From Myxococcales bacterium (GTDB lineage Bacteria; Myxococcota_A; Polyangia; Fen-1088): DNA of 64,000 nucleotides. The DNA lies in the NCBI GenBank assembly GCA_022184915.1, contig JAGTJU010000003.1, forward strand, positions 620,001 to 684,000, given 5' to 3'. Made by a program: the position numbers and the translations under genes. Below are positions 40,002-52,650 of this stretch, piece by piece (position 1 is the first letter of the stretch; every line of letters begins with the position of its first letter). Under the pieces are notes generated by a model. That model was not told where the DNA came from, searched no databases, and saw only the letters and a list, made by a program, of their open reading frames with translations.

Positions 40002-40838
40002 TTATTCCGTGGCGTCCGTCGTGGGCTCGAGAGCGGGCACGCGCGTCTTCGGGCGCCAGTTGCTTTCCCGGTGCACGAGGGGGTTTTGCAGCGTGCCCGT
40101 GGCGATGTAGGCGCGGATGCGGCGGAGATCTTCCTTCGGGATCTGGGTCCACGAAAAGAAGACGTAACTCACGAAGAGGAACACCAGGTAGTCGTAGACG
40201 AGCCGTCCGTTGCCCAGCGCGGCGCTGACCACGAACATCACGGGTGAGCCCCCCAGGAACACCCATTTGCCAAAACGCATGGGTCCCATGAAGCGCCGCT
40301 TTTGGTGGTTGGGAAAGGGGATCCGGGAGAGGTGAAAGAAGCTGCCCACCACGATGAGCAGAGCCACCGACGCGGGGGCCACCACGTTCCACGGCGCGGC
40401 TTTTGCGTTGAACCAGCTCGAGTTCACGAGTGAAAGCGCAAAGAGGGCCAGCACCGGCCGGGGCAGCCCCAGCCAGTAGCAGGGGTACGAGAGCGGCCGG
40501 TCCATCGAGCGCGCTTGGCGGAGGGTTCCGAGCGTAAGCGGAAAGGCAGCGATGATCGCCGCCAGGGGCAGCGGGTACTGAACGTTTTTCCAGAACGCCC
40601 AGAACAGCACGAAGCTGGCCATCACCGAGTTCGTGATGTAGTCGCAGACCTCGTCGAGCACGCTGCCGAAGGTGTCATACTGGCCGGTGAGGCGGGCGAC
40701 CGGGCCGTCGAGTACGTCGAACACGTAAGCGATGTAGATGAGGAGGCAGGCCCAATCGAAAGAGCCCAAAAACAGCGCCACCACCGCGGCGAAACCCCCG
40801 AGCAGATTGCCTAAGGTTACGTAATCCTTTAGCTTCAC
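40002..40838 (-). CDS. CDP-alcohol phosphatidyltransferase family membrane protein
   Basis: From a GTG at 40838 the 278-residue protein contains the CDP-alcohol motif DGPVARLTGQYDTFGSVLDE followed by VCD, giving DG..AR....G...D...D. Several hydrophobic segments follow (LPLAAIIAAFPLTLG, PVLALFALSLV, LVYDYLVFLFVSYVFF). It is most like phosphatidylserine synthase (type II), transferring a phosphatidyl group from CDP-diacylglycerol in the inner membrane. The acceptor is uncertain. It is divergent from the PLD-type gene next to it. Confidence 0.85.
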   Translation of the reverse strand: MKLKDYVTLGNLLGGFAAVVALFLGSFDWACLLIYIAYVFDVLDGPVARLTGQYDTFGSVLDEVCDYITNSVMASFVLFWAFWKNVQYPLPLAAIIAAFPLTLGTLRQARSMDRPLSYPCYWLGLPRPVLALFALSLVNSSWFNAKAAPWNVVAPASVALLIVVGSFFHLSRIPFPNHQKRRFMGPMRFGKWVFLGGSPVMFVVSAALGNGRLVYDYLVFLFVSYVFFSWTQIPKEDLRRIRAYIATGTLQNPLVHRESNWRPKTRVPALEPTTDATE

Positions 40839-40898
40839 CGCGACCTTCCTAGCCGGAATTGCCGGGAATGTCGAGATGAGGTAACTAAGGGCGCCCGG

Positions 40899-42152
40899 AT
40901 GGAAGGTTGGAGGACGACGATCGGCGCACCGCGGGCACTTGTTGCCATGCCCGGGGAAGCTGCGGCCGCCTCGGTGGATCATGCGGCCGGTCAGGCGGCG
41001 GCGGGGCCGGTGCCGGGAGCCGAGGGGCAAAGGGTGTTTGCCCACGGTGTGGACGCGTACGCACGCATCCTTGCACGCATCGCCGGGGCGAAGGAACGCA
41101 TCGAGCTGCGGGCCTTCGTATGGCGGGACGACGACACGGGACGGGCCGTGGCGCGGGCGTTGCTCGAGGCCGCCGATCGGGGCGTGCGCATCGACATTCA
41201 CAAAGACCGCGTGGCGGCCAGCTACGAATACCACGGAGGCACCCGGCAGAGCCTCTTTCACAAGCGCATCGGCATCGACCAGCGGCTGCAGACCTGGTTC
41301 TTGGACCGGGCGTATGCGACGGGCGGCTCTCTCGTCCAGCAGCCTTCGCCCGAAGCCGCAGCGCTCCTCACCCACCCCAACATCCGGATCGAGCACGCGC
41401 AGAAGCGCTTCGATCACGCCAAGGTGTGGGTGTTCGACGAGGAGGCGGTGATCCTGGGCGGCATGGGCATCGGTGACGAGCACTGCCACGAGTGGGTCGA
41501 CTTCATGGTGGAGCTGGAGGGGCGGGCCGTGGTGTCACGCTTGCGTGCCCGGCTCGAAGAGCGCGAGGCCTTCTCACCTGAACGTCCGTTCGATTTTCTT
41601 TGCCACAGCCGCGCGGTACACGGCACGGGGACCTGTCCCATGTTGGGTCAACGTTTGGCCCTGATCGGGAGCGCCCGTGAGTCTCTCGACATCGCCATGG
41701 CGTACCTGGGCGATGCACGCTTTACCGAGGCGTTGCTGGCAGCCATCACGCGCGGTGTGCGCGTCTCGCTCATCACCTCGTCACGGGCAGACGTGATGGG
41801 GAACATCAACCGGGCCACGTGCAACGTTTTGCGGGCGCGGGCCGCGCGGCCGGAGCTGCTGCAGATCTACTTGCACCCTCGCGTGGTTCACGCCAAGGCG
41901 ATCGTGATCGATGGCCGCGTATGCGACGTGGGCTCGGCGAACTTCACGCCGCTGTCTCACGGTGTGTACGATGAAGTGAACGTGTTCGTGAACGACCCGG
42001 CCTTTGCCCGCAAGGTGCAGGAGGCCCTGCGCGCCCGTGCCGAAGAGGCCGTGACGCCCTCGGGCCGCATCGCCACGGCGAAGACGGTGCTTTTGGTCGA
42101 GCGCGCCGTGGTGGCGTACATGGCCCGGCGGGCCCGCAAGGCTCGCCGCTGA
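40899..42152 (+). CDS. Phospholipase D-family protein, cardiolipin synthase type
   Basis: The 417-residue protein has two HKD motifs: HAKVWVFDEEAVILGGMGIG and HAKAIVIDGRVCDVGSANFT. The first half has VFAHGVDAYARILARIAGAK and ELRAFVWRDDD, as in cardiolipin synthases. It has no clear membrane anchor at its N-terminus, so it may be peripheral. The gene lies next to, and divergent from, the CDP-alcohol transferase, suggesting joint control of phospholipid synthesis. A second start at 40947 is possible. Confidence 0.9.
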   Translation: MEGWRTTIGAPRALVAMPGEAAAASVDHAAGQAAAGPVPGAEGQRVFAHGVDAYARILARIAGAKERIELRAFVWRDDDTGRAVARALLEAADRGVRIDIHKDRVAASYEYHGGTRQSLFHKRIGIDQRLQTWFLDRAYATGGSLVQQPSPEAAALLTHPNIRIEHAQKRFDHAKVWVFDEEAVILGGMGIGDEHCHEWVDFMVELEGRAVVSRLRARLEEREAFSPERPFDFLCHSRAVHGTGTCPMLGQRLALIGSARESLDIAMAYLGDARFTEALLAAITRGVRVSLITSSRADVMGNINRATCNVLRARAARPELLQIYLHPRVVHAKAIVIDGRVCDVGSANFTPLSHGVYDEVNVFVNDPAFARKVQEALRARAEEAVTPSGRIATAKTVLLVERAVVAYMARRARKARR

Positions 42153-42298
42153 ACCAGGCCGGTACGGGCGTTTTCGGCGGCGGGTTTGTGAAAACTTGCA
42201 CCCAAAGAGTGACGGCCGTGCAGAAGTCGCATCTAATGGGCCTTGGTTCGATTGGCCGCAGCGCACGGCGCGCCGGCGGCGCTTCCGGAGGAAACATC

Positions 42299-42925
42299 AT
42301 GAAATCTCTCGTTCTTGCATCCGTATTTGTCGCCACGGGCCTTTCGGCCGGGGCCAGCCAGGCCAGCGAATGGGCCATCGACTCGTCTCACAGCACGGCC
42401 CAGTTCACGGTCCGTCACATGATGGTCACCGACGTGCGCGGCACCTTCAACAAGGTGGACGGGCTCGTGAACCTCGACGACAAGGACCCGACCAAGTCGG
42501 TCGTGGAGGTCTCGATCGATGTCAATTCGGTGGACACGCGAGAGCCAAAGCGCGACGAGCACCTCAAGGCCCCCGACTTCTTCAACGCCGAGAAGAACCC
42601 CAAGATCACCTTCAAATCGTCGAAGATCAAGAAGGCGGGCAAGGACAAGTACAAGGTCACGGGTGATCTCATGATCAACGGCGTGACGAAAGAAGTGACG
42701 CTGGATGTGGCTGGCCCCACCAAGCCCCTCAAGAACCCCTGGGGCATGATGGTTCGGGGCGTGAGCGCCACCGGCAAAGTGAACCGCAAGGACTTCGGCC
42801 TCGTGTGGAACAAGGCCCTCGACGCCGGCGGCGTGTTGGTGGGCGACGAAGTGAAGATCCAGGTCGACGCCGAGCTGGTGGAGAAGCCTGGCGCTGCGGC
42901 GGCTGCAGCCCCCGCGGCGAAGTGA
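42299..42925 (+). CDS. YceI-family periplasmic protein
   Basis: The ATG at 42299, behind a GGAGG site, gives 208 residues with a signal peptide (LVLASVFVATGLSAGASQAS). The YceI lipocalin-like domain follows: WAIDSSHSTAQFTVRHMMVT, DVRGTFNKVDG, DEHLKAPDFFNAEKNPKITF and VTKEVTLDVAG. YceI proteins bind isoprenoid-type lipids in the periplasm. The C-terminus is an alanine-rich tail. Confidence 0.94.
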   Translation: MKSLVLASVFVATGLSAGASQASEWAIDSSHSTAQFTVRHMMVTDVRGTFNKVDGLVNLDDKDPTKSVVEVSIDVNSVDTREPKRDEHLKAPDFFNAEKNPKITFKSSKIKKAGKDKYKVTGDLMINGVTKEVTLDVAGPTKPLKNPWGMMVRGVSATGKVNRKDFGLVWNKALDAGGVLVGDEVKIQVDAELVEKPGAAAAAAPAAK

Positions 42926-43009
42926 AAGTGACCTAGCGCTTCGGCGCGGGTCGCCCCACGCCCTCCCCTTGGGGCCGAGTGCCCGGGAGGGCGTGTTTCG
43001 TTTCGAAGG

Positions 43010-44383
43010 TCACGGGAGCTTGGTCTTCAGGAACGCCTTGCGTTTGTCGAGCAAGTCCAGCACCCCGGGCAGCTGCATGCGAAAGGACGCAAGGTCATTG
43101 GCCACCCTCGTTCCGCCCTTGTCCTGCGGCCAGGCTTCGATGGCCTTGGCGCGCTCCTGGAACTCTGCGCGCAAGTCGGGCACATCGAGGGCGTTGTCGA
43201 CCACCCAGCTCAAGGCCTTTTTGTAGCGTTCGCGGCTTGGCGCGTCGGCCTCGGCGAGACCTGCAAATGCGCTCGAGCCGGAGCCTGCCGGCGAGGCGCT
43301 CACCCGCAAAAAGGGGTCCTGGTTGGCGCGCGGCTCGTAGTCGGGCCACCCGTCACTAAACAGCCAGTCCATGCCATGGGGGATCATGCGGAATCGCCCG
43401 TCGGGGTGGCTATAGACGTAGTAGTTGTTGTTGCCGTACCAATACCCATCCCAGTGGCCCACGACGGCGTCTATCGCCCAGCTACGGAACGCATGCTCCA
43501 CATCCATGAGCGGGGCCAAGGCCGTCATCGCGGTGGCTGCCGTGGCCGAGCGAAGCGCTGCCGCGAGGGCCTCGAGATCATCGCGCTTCCGCATCTCCTC
43601 GACCTCGTTTTTGAGATCCATGCCTTCACTGTCGGCCATGAAGTCGGCGTCTTGGCCTTCGTAGAGATTGCCGTCGTTGGCGTCCTTGCCGAAGGTACGC
43701 GTGAGGAACTGTTTGTCGATCCCGTCCTTGACGACGTAAAGACCGAAATACTCGCCGTTGACGGACACCACCGCGTGTGAAACGCGCGGAGCCGCGAATC
43801 CTGCGCGGCGGTAAAGACCGTATCCGATCGCTTCGTTCAAGAAGGTGGGATCCTGAACGGCGTTGTTTAGAATGATCTTGTCGAGTCCGCTGTGCCGCTG
43901 ACCCATCACGAACTCGTTGAGCTTCAAACTGAAGGCAGGTTTTTCTCGGCTATCGGAACCACGGAACCCCTTCGTCCGGATGCCCGCCTTGGTGATCACG
44001 CGGCCGTCGATGCTCACGTCGCAAGGCACGCGCTCTTCGTCGCCGACCTCACGCAGGCGGTGACGCCACAGGCGGATGTGGATGCGGTGGACCCGATCGA
44101 GAGCGAACAGGTCGGTGTCGACGAGGGGTTCGGACGCGAGCAGCTCGTCTCCGGGAAGCTGGGGGTCACGGTAATCGGGTGCCGCCGGGTCCATCGAGGG
44201 GGGCGGAGCCATGACGACCGGCTTGTTGGAGGGGGGACTGCCCCCGGCGCCGTTGCCATTGCCGGACCCACCGCCTCCGGTATCGCCCCCGCAGCCCCAC
44301 GACACCAGGGGAAGGACCACTGCGGCAAACGCGGACAGCGTGGCGGAAGGGTCGACCGAATGTAGGCGCGACGCAACAGGCAT
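43010..44383 (-). CDS. CotH-family secreted kinase-like lipoprotein
   Basis: From the ATG at 44383 the 457-residue protein has a signal with lipobox (VVLPLVSWGCGG) and a Gly/Asn linker. The CotH domain contains KAGIRTKGFRGSDSREKPAF, LDKIILNNAVQDPTFLNEAI, AVVSVNGEYFGLYVVKDGID and RFRMIPHGMDWLFSDGWPDY. CotH proteins are atypical protein kinases of spore coats, but many bacteria carry secreted relatives of unknown role. The region 42926-43009 between it and yceI holds a short gap only. Confidence 0.88.
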   Translation of the reverse strand: MPVASRLHSVDPSATLSAFAAVVLPLVSWGCGGDTGGGGSGNGNGAGGSPPSNKPVVMAPPPSMDPAAPDYRDPQLPGDELLASEPLVDTDLFALDRVHRIHIRLWRHRLREVGDEERVPCDVSIDGRVITKAGIRTKGFRGSDSREKPAFSLKLNEFVMGQRHSGLDKIILNNAVQDPTFLNEAIGYGLYRRAGFAAPRVSHAVVSVNGEYFGLYVVKDGIDKQFLTRTFGKDANDGNLYEGQDADFMADSEGMDLKNEVEEMRKRDDLEALAAALRSATAATAMTALAPLMDVEHAFRSWAIDAVVGHWDGYWYGNNNYYVYSHPDGRFRMIPHGMDWLFSDGWPDYEPRANQDPFLRVSASPAGSGSSAFAGLAEADAPSRERYKKALSWVVDNALDVPDLRAEFQERAKAIEAWPQDKGGTRVANDLASFRMQLPGVLDLLDKRKAFLKTKLP

Positions 44384-44554
44384 GCTGGTTTGTTTAGTGG
44401 CCTGGGCGGCCCGCAAGGGCTCAGCCAAATGCCGCGTGTGGAGGCTGCTGCAGAGCAGCAGGTAAGGCCCTGGCCGTGCCCCCGGGGACGCTCTTGCGGC
44501 TTCGCCGGGGTTGCTTCGCTTTGCATCGTGGCCCTGCGGTGTTATCAACGCGAG

Positions 44555-45973
44555 GTGAACCCGCCTCTCACTCCCGCCCCCGCCCCTCGTGCGGACTCTG
44601 TTCGCCCCCTGCGCTGGCCCGAGATGCTGGGCTACGGGCTCGGCGATGTAGGCTTTGGTGTCTACTGGAAGACCTTCGAGGCGCTGCTGCTGCTGTTCTA
44701 CACGGACGTCTTCGGCATCTCGCCCGCCCAGGCCGGAACGATTCTTCTGGTGACGCGTGTCTCTGACGCCGTCACAGATCCGTTGATGGGCATGCTGGCG
44801 GACCGCACGAAGACACGCTGGGGCAAGTTCCGGCCCTATTTGCTGTGGATGTCGCTTCCCCTGGCGGCCGCCGCCGTGCTGACCTTCACCACGCCGAACC
44901 TCGATCAGGCGGGCAAACTGGTCTACGCCTACGTGACGTACATCTTCGTCATGATCATGTACACGGCGGCGAACATCCCGTACGGCGCCATGCTGGGCGT
45001 GATCACGCCCGACGTGAAAAAGCGCACGACCGTGTCCACTGTGAAGCTGGTGGGCGCGTTTTCGGGCGGCACCTTGTTCATGCCCATCATCCCGAAGCTG
45101 GCCGCGTGGCTCGGGCAGGGCGACGCCGCCACGGGTTGGCAGCGAGCGATGATCGTTTTGGGGGCCGTGGCGGTCGCGTTGCTCTTCGTGACGTTCTGGA
45201 CCACCCGAGAGCGGGTCAGCCCGCCTCCCCATCAAAAGCCGATGATGAAGCGGGATCTGGGCGACCTCGTTCGCAACGGTCCCTGGCTCACACTGTTCGC
45301 TTTGGGCTTCGTGGTCATTCTCACGATCGCCATTCGCAACAACGCCTTCGCCTACTACATCCAGTACTACGCTCAGGTTCCGTCGGCAGACCTCGAGAAC
45401 GTGCGCTACTGGTTCCTCATGGCCACGCAGGCGCCTTACGCGGTGGGCGCGGCCCTGACCCCCTGGCTGTCGCGCTACTTCGACAAGAAGCAGCTGTTCA
45501 CGTACCTGATGGTGGGCGTTGCGCTGCTGTGTGGGGTGCTTTACATGGTGCCCCGCGACGCGCTGTGGGCGATGTTTGCCGTGAACATCGGGATCTCGCT
45601 GGTGTTGGGTCCGAAGTCTGTTTTGTCGTGGGCGATGTTTGCGGACAGCGCTGACTTTTCGGAGTGGAGGACCGGGCGTCGGGCCACGGGCCTCGTTTTC
45701 GCCGCGGCGACTTTTTCGGTGAAGCTGGGCGGTGGCGTGGCGGGCTGGCTGAGCGGCAAACTGTTGCAGTCCGTGGGTTACGTGCCGAACCAAGAGCAAA
45801 GCGCTACGGCGTTGACCGGGATCGTGGTGCTTTCGAGCGTGCTTCCGGGGGCCTGCGCGCTGGCGGCCGCGGGGATCGTGCGGCTTTACTCGCTGACGGG
45901 CCCGAAGCTGGCCTTGATTCAGCACGAGCTCGAGCGCCGCCGCGCGGCCGAAGGCGCCGGTCCGACGTCCTGA
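44555..45973 (+). CDS. GPH-family sugar:cation symporter (MFS)
   Basis: From a GTG at 44555 the 472-residue protein has about twelve hydrophobic segments. The family motif is in VSDAVTDPLMGMLADRTKTR followed by WGKFRPYLLW, which matches the MelB-type D..D....DR....G.FRPYLL pattern. It probably imports a sugar with Na+ or H+ across the inner membrane. No sugar catabolic gene is adjacent. An upstream extension to 44390 lacks family similarity. Confidence 0.9.
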   Translation: MNPPLTPAPAPRADSVRPLRWPEMLGYGLGDVGFGVYWKTFEALLLLFYTDVFGISPAQAGTILLVTRVSDAVTDPLMGMLADRTKTRWGKFRPYLLWMSLPLAAAAVLTFTTPNLDQAGKLVYAYVTYIFVMIMYTAANIPYGAMLGVITPDVKKRTTVSTVKLVGAFSGGTLFMPIIPKLAAWLGQGDAATGWQRAMIVLGAVAVALLFVTFWTTRERVSPPPHQKPMMKRDLGDLVRNGPWLTLFALGFVVILTIAIRNNAFAYYIQYYAQVPSADLENVRYWFLMATQAPYAVGAALTPWLSRYFDKKQLFTYLMVGVALLCGVLYMVPRDALWAMFAVNIGISLVLGPKSVLSWAMFADSADFSEWRTGRRATGLVFAAATFSVKLGGGVAGWLSGKLLQSVGYVPNQEQSATALTGIVVLSSVLPGACALAAAGIVRLYSLTGPKLALIQHELERRRAAEGAGPTS

Positions 45974-45992
45974 CAGAAGGCCCGCGCCAACG

Positions 45993-46028
45993 AAAAACCC
46001 CCGCGAGGCGTGACGCCTGCGGGGGGTT
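45993..46028. terminator. Bidirectional terminator between the symporter and ahcY
   Basis: AAAAACCCCCGC-AGGCG, a short TGA loop and CGCCTGCGGGGGGTT form a strong hairpin with A-rich and T-containing flanks. It lies between two convergent genes. Confidence 0.75.
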
Positions 46029-46049
46029 CGAGCCGGGTGCGCAGCCGCT

Positions 46050-47492
<1,443 letters not shown>

Positions 47493-47538
47493 CGTGTGTT
47501 GTCCTTTTTCCTCTTGCTCTTGTCTGGTTACCGAAATT

Positions 47539-48561
47539 TCAACCGTGCGCGGTGGTGAGCCGGGCCGTGTGGGTCTCGCGGGCGCGCGGGCTGGCGCGCT
47601 CGGGTACTGCGGCCGTTGCCACGAACAAACCAGGCCCACGGGCCGAGGGTTCCGGAGGCAACGCCACGTGATGAACGAGGGTGACGCCGGCCGCCTCGAA
47701 CCACGAGACGATCTGGGGGCGGGAAAAACCGAGCCAGACGTGGCCCATCTGCTGCCGGTACTCGTTGCGCTCGTGTTGCTGCATGTCCACCACCACGATG
47801 CGGCCGCCCGGCCGCACCACGCGGGCCACCTCGGAGAACACGCGCAGGGGGTCGCTCACGTGGTGAAGCACCAGGCTCACGAAGGCCACGTCGAGCAGGG
47901 CGTCTTCGAGGGGCAGGTCTTCCAGGCTGGCCCGGTGTAGCTCGATGTTGTCGTGGCCGCGGAGCCGCTGGCGCGCGGCCTTGATCATCGCGGCGGAGGC
48001 GTCGACCGCCACCACCTTGCGGACGAAGGCTGCCATCAGCTCGGCGGTTTTTCCCGTGCCGCAGCCGAGATCCCCCACGGTGGTGCCAGGGTCGAGCAGC
48101 GCCACGAAGCCCGAAAGATCGAAGGTGGGGCCGAAGAGATCGGTGCGCAGGCGATCCCATTGTCCGGCGCTGGTGGCGAAGAACGCCTGGCTCTGGGTTT
48201 GGCGCTCGCGCAGCACCCGTTCGAGGCGCGCGTCGTCGTCCCGCAGCGTGCCGTCGTCGGCGCATTGCTGTTGCACGAGCTTCCACAGGCGGCGGGCGGC
48301 CGGCGCCAGTTCGTCCTTGGCCAGCTGGTAGAACCGGCTCGTGCCCTCGCGCCGTGCGCGCAGCCAGCCGTTTTCCCCCAGCACCTTCAAGTGCCGGCTG
48401 GCCGTGGACTGAGGGACCTGGAGCACCGCGCAGAGCTCGGCCACCGAGAGCTCCTGCTGCTCGCAGGCGTGCAGCATCCGCACCCGGGTGAGGTCCCCGA
48501 GCTCGCCCATCCAGGCCAGCACCCGATTGGCAAGCGCACGGTTCGCTGATGTATCCTTCAA
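47539..48561 (-). CDS. SahR-like regulator: ArsR HTH fused to a SAM-methyltransferase domain
   Basis: The product, from a TTG at 48561, has an ArsR-type winged helix in its first 100 residues ([40 protein letters not shown]). A methyltransferase domain follows from about residue 160 ([40 protein letters not shown]). This architecture with ahcY downstream fits SahR, an SAH-responsive regulator of methionine-cycle genes in Proteobacteria. Identification rests on architecture and context. It should act on the palindrome at its own start. Confidence 0.85.
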   Translation of the reverse strand: MKDTSANRALANRVLAWMGELGDLTRVRMLHACEQQELSVAELCAVLQVPQSTASRHLKVLGENGWLRARREGTSRFYQLAKDELAPAARRLWKLVQQQCADDGTLRDDDARLERVLRERQTQSQAFFATSAGQWDRLRTDLFGPTFDLSGFVALLDPGTTVGDLGCGTGKTAELMAAFVRKVVAVDASAAMIKAARQRLRGHDNIELHRASLEDLPLEDALLDVAFVSLVLHHVSDPLRVFSEVARVVRPGGRIVVVDMQQHERNEYRQQMGHVWLGFSRPQIVSWFEAAGVTLVHHVALPPEPSARGPGLFVATAAVPERASPRARETHTARLTTAHG

Positions 48562-48571
48562 TCCGGATACA
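48550..48571. promoter_or_regulatory. Candidate operator of the sahR-like/ahcY operon
   Basis: TGTATCC (48550-48556) and GGATACA (48565-48571) form a perfect inverted repeat with an 8-base spacer, spanning the TTG start codon. This is a suitable site for autoregulation by the ArsR-type protein. Confidence 0.55.
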
Positions 48572-48664
48572 AGAATGGATCAGATCCCGGGCGCGTCAAC
48601 CCGGAAGCGTGGGGACGTGGCCGGCGCCCGGTCTCGGGCGGGGCCCGCTCGCCCCCCTCTCGAG

Positions 48665-51256
48665 TCAGTGGGTCTGGCCGCCTGGGCCCGGGAGCTCTCG
48701 CACGAGGGCCTGCCAGGCCTCGTCGAGGCGGGCGGTGAGCGCAGCGAGGGGCCGCACGACGCAGGCTTCGTGGAGGGCCTCCGCGGCGGCCCGTTCGCGG
48801 AGGAGACGGGCGCGGGCCTCCGCGCGGGTCTCGGCGAGGGTGGCGTGGCTTTGCCGCAGAGGCGCCCAAAAGAAGCGCTCCGGATCGGGGAGCGCGCGCT
48901 CGAGCGTCCGGCGCCGGGCGTCACGGGAGATGCTCGGTCCCTGCGCGGCCACTTCGGCGGCGATGGCCGCCTCGAGACGCCCGCGGGTCTGTGCGAGGTA
49001 CACGTCGCGCTGCCCGCAAAAACGAGCCTCCTGCCCGGGCGCGGGCAGGGTGGCGAAGGCCGTACGCAACCGCCGCAGCATCACGCGCGCGAGGGCGTCC
49101 TCAGACAAGGCGGCTCCCGCCGTGGCCGCCTCGTGGCAGGTGGACGCGAGGTCCGCGAGGGCCTGGGTGAGCGCGCTGGCGAGGGTGCTCACGTCCTGGG
49201 GAGTGAACGCGGGTGGCTCGGCTTCGAGGTGCGTGGCGGGCGGGAGGGGTGAGGAGGGGAGCCGGGCGAGGGCTTGGTGCACGAGGGCCTGCAGCGCGTG
49301 CAGCGCGGATCGCTGTTTGAGCGCCGGCAGACGGGGCTCGCACGTGGTGGACAGGGACCCGAGAAGGGCCTCCGTGGTGGCCTCGGCCTGGGCGGGCGTT
49401 CGCAAGCTGGCGTCGATGACGTCGACCACCCGGTCCGCGAAGGCAAGGGCCACGGCGGCGTGGACCCCCGGGACCTCTTCGGGCTCGAGCTGGTCGGTTT
49501 TGTTGAGCAGGGCCACGACCGGGGTGCGCGCTTCGGCGAGAGCGTCGAGCGCGCTCCTCTCCGAGGCCTTCGCGGCCTGTTGGGCCGACAAAACGAACAC
49601 CACCACATCGGCCGTGCCCATGAAGGCCCGCGTGGTGCGCTCGTGCGCCTCGCGGGCGGCGTTGAGGCCGGGGGTGTCGATCCACTCGAAACGCTGGAGC
49701 GTGGCGTGGGGCATGAAGATCTCGACGTCTTCAATCGAAGCGGCATCGTCTTCGGCCAAGGTGGAGAGGAACGCCGCCACCTGAGCGCTGTCGAGCCTTC
49801 GCACCCGTCCCGTGCGGTAGACGACGTGAGCGCCCGGCAGGCCGTGGCGAAACACGTTCAGCGTGGCCGTGGTGGGCTTGACCCCCACGGGCGCCATCGC
49901 GTGGCCCACGAGCGCGTTGACCAGCGAGGACTTGCCCGCGTTGAACTCTCCCACGATGGCTACGCGGAGGGGGCGTTCGAGCTGCGCGCGCACCCGGGCG
50001 AGGGGGGGCAGCAGGGAGGCCAGCGCCGGGGTCAGGGACACCAGGCGCTCGCAGGCAAGGGTCAGGGCCAGGGCCGAGCCGTCCTCGGCGGGCGCCGGGG
50101 CAAGCCGCTCGGCCCAGTGGCGGCGCGCGGTCTCGCAGGGCGCTTCGTGCACGAGCGCGGTGAGGGCTTCCCGGTCGGGGGGCGTCCCGAGGGCGGCGTG
50201 CAGGCGCGCGGCCTCGGCGGGGTGGGTGGGGGCAAGCGCTTCCGCCCACGCGTGCAAAGCTTCGTTGCGACAGGTGCCAAGGGCGTACGCCGTCCTCGTC
50301 TGCGGCGGCAGGTGGGGATAGGTGGGGGGCAGGGCTTGGGCGAGGGCGTGCGCCGAGGCGTAATCTTCGAGTCCGGCCGCCGCCCGGGCCAGGTCGGCTA
50401 CGGCCTCTTGCGTGAGCGCGGTGGGCCCGGCGGCGAGCTGCGTGAAGGCGCGCGCGCCGAGGGGCCCCAGCTGCTGGCGGGCGGTCTCGTGTGCAGGCGG
50501 CCCTTCTTGCACGAGGCGCAAACATCCATGAGCTTCGAGCGCCAGGCGCGGTTCCGGGTCCGTGGGGGCGCACGTGCGCACGTGCGCCGCGATGAGCGCA
50601 GCCGCCACCCCGGGCGCACGCTGGACGCGGGCCGCTTCGAGCACCAGGGCGTCGGTGGCGCCAGGCGCGCGGGCCGCGTGCAGAAGCCAGCGCGCTCCCT
50701 CGCTGGGTTCGGAGGGGAGCAGCGCACGTCCCAGATCGGCTGCCAGGTCGTCGTCGTCAGCACCCAGGGACAGGGCCCGCTCGAACTCGTGGTAGGCGGC
50801 TTCGGGATCGCCCCGGCGCAGGGCCACCCGGCCGCGCAGCACGAGCGCCGCGGCGCGCAGCGTCCGGCGGGCCGGCGCGGGCAGCTCGTCGCTCAGCGTA
50901 AAGACGCGGCGGGTGGCCTCGAGGGCCGGGTCGAAGCGCGCGAGCGGAAGGAGGGCTTGGGCAAGCGCCAGGTAAGGCGCAGGGCGTGTGGGGTCCGCGT
51001 CGACGGCGCGACCGAACCACGTGACGGCAGCCTCGAAATCGAGCCGGGCGCTCGCCAGCTCGCCGGCCAGGGCCAAAACTTCGGGTTCGCGGGGCCACGT
51101 GCGCACGAGCTCGTCGCAACGCGACGCGGCTTCGACGAAATCACCCCGGTCCACGAAGCCCCGGACCAGGGCCAGCTCGGCCCGCAGCGTGGGGTCGGGC
51201 CCTTCCGCTTCGAGCTCGTTGGCGATGCGCGAGGCGATCTTGTCGAGCCAACCCAT
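48665..51256 (-). CDS. Dynamin-like GTPase with an N-terminal TPR-like region
   Basis: The ATG at 51256 gives 863 residues. The first half is a string of helix-hairpin TPR-like repeats (ELASARLDFEAAVTWFGRAV, DPTRPAPYLALAQALLPLAR). The GTPase domain has G1 GEFNAGKSSLVNALVG, G3 EWIDTPGLNAARE and G4 ALLNKTDQLEPEE, followed by a helical region. Bacterial dynamin-like proteins remodel membranes; the TPR extension is less common and suggests a partner protein. It reads toward the divergent sahR-like gene. Confidence 0.85.
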   Translation of the reverse strand: MGWLDKIASRIANELEAEGPDPTLRAELALVRGFVDRGDFVEAASRCDELVRTWPREPEVLALAGELASARLDFEAAVTWFGRAVDADPTRPAPYLALAQALLPLARFDPALEATRRVFTLSDELPAPARRTLRAAALVLRGRVALRRGDPEAAYHEFERALSLGADDDDLAADLGRALLPSEPSEGARWLLHAARAPGATDALVLEAARVQRAPGVAAALIAAHVRTCAPTDPEPRLALEAHGCLRLVQEGPPAHETARQQLGPLGARAFTQLAAGPTALTQEAVADLARAAAGLEDYASAHALAQALPPTYPHLPPQTRTAYALGTCRNEALHAWAEALAPTHPAEAARLHAALGTPPDREALTALVHEAPCETARRHWAERLAPAPAEDGSALALTLACERLVSLTPALASLLPPLARVRAQLERPLRVAIVGEFNAGKSSLVNALVGHAMAPVGVKPTTATLNVFRHGLPGAHVVYRTGRVRRLDSAQVAAFLSTLAEDDAASIEDVEIFMPHATLQRFEWIDTPGLNAAREAHERTTRAFMGTADVVVFVLSAQQAAKASERSALDALAEARTPVVALLNKTDQLEPEEVPGVHAAVALAFADRVVDVIDASLRTPAQAEATTEALLGSLSTTCEPRLPALKQRSALHALQALVHQALARLPSSPLPPATHLEAEPPAFTPQDVSTLASALTQALADLASTCHEAATAGAALSEDALARVMLRRLRTAFATLPAPGQEARFCGQRDVYLAQTRGRLEAAIAAEVAAQGPSISRDARRRTLERALPDPERFFWAPLRQSHATLAETRAEARARLLRERAAAEALHEACVVRPLAALTARLDEAWQALVRELPGPGGQTH

Positions 51257-51380
51257 GAACTCCCCATACTCCTTCAGCCGCGCGCGCGGACGCAACCCAT
51301 CGCCCGCAGGGCGCGGCTTTCCCACGAAAAACGGGCCGGGGGACATCCCACCGGCCCGTCTGACCTGACCTTCGTGAAGG

Positions 51381-52586
<1,206 letters not shown>

Positions 52587-52650
52587 TGTGCGGCCATGTC
52601 TACCCCGCGGGGCAGGGCGTTGTCGAGAGGGGGGACGGGGCCCCGGCCGT

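Noticed and set aside
43010-45925. A 971-codon minus-strand frame covering CotH and the symporter region
   Set aside because: Its upper part is antisense to a well-supported membrane transporter and is Arg/His-rich. Only the part from 44383 to 43010 is a real gene.
47493-47538. SAH riboswitch ahead of ahcY
   Set aside because: Only 46 bases separate ahcY from the upstream gene, and no riboswitch core is evident. Regulation by the ArsR-type protein is simpler.
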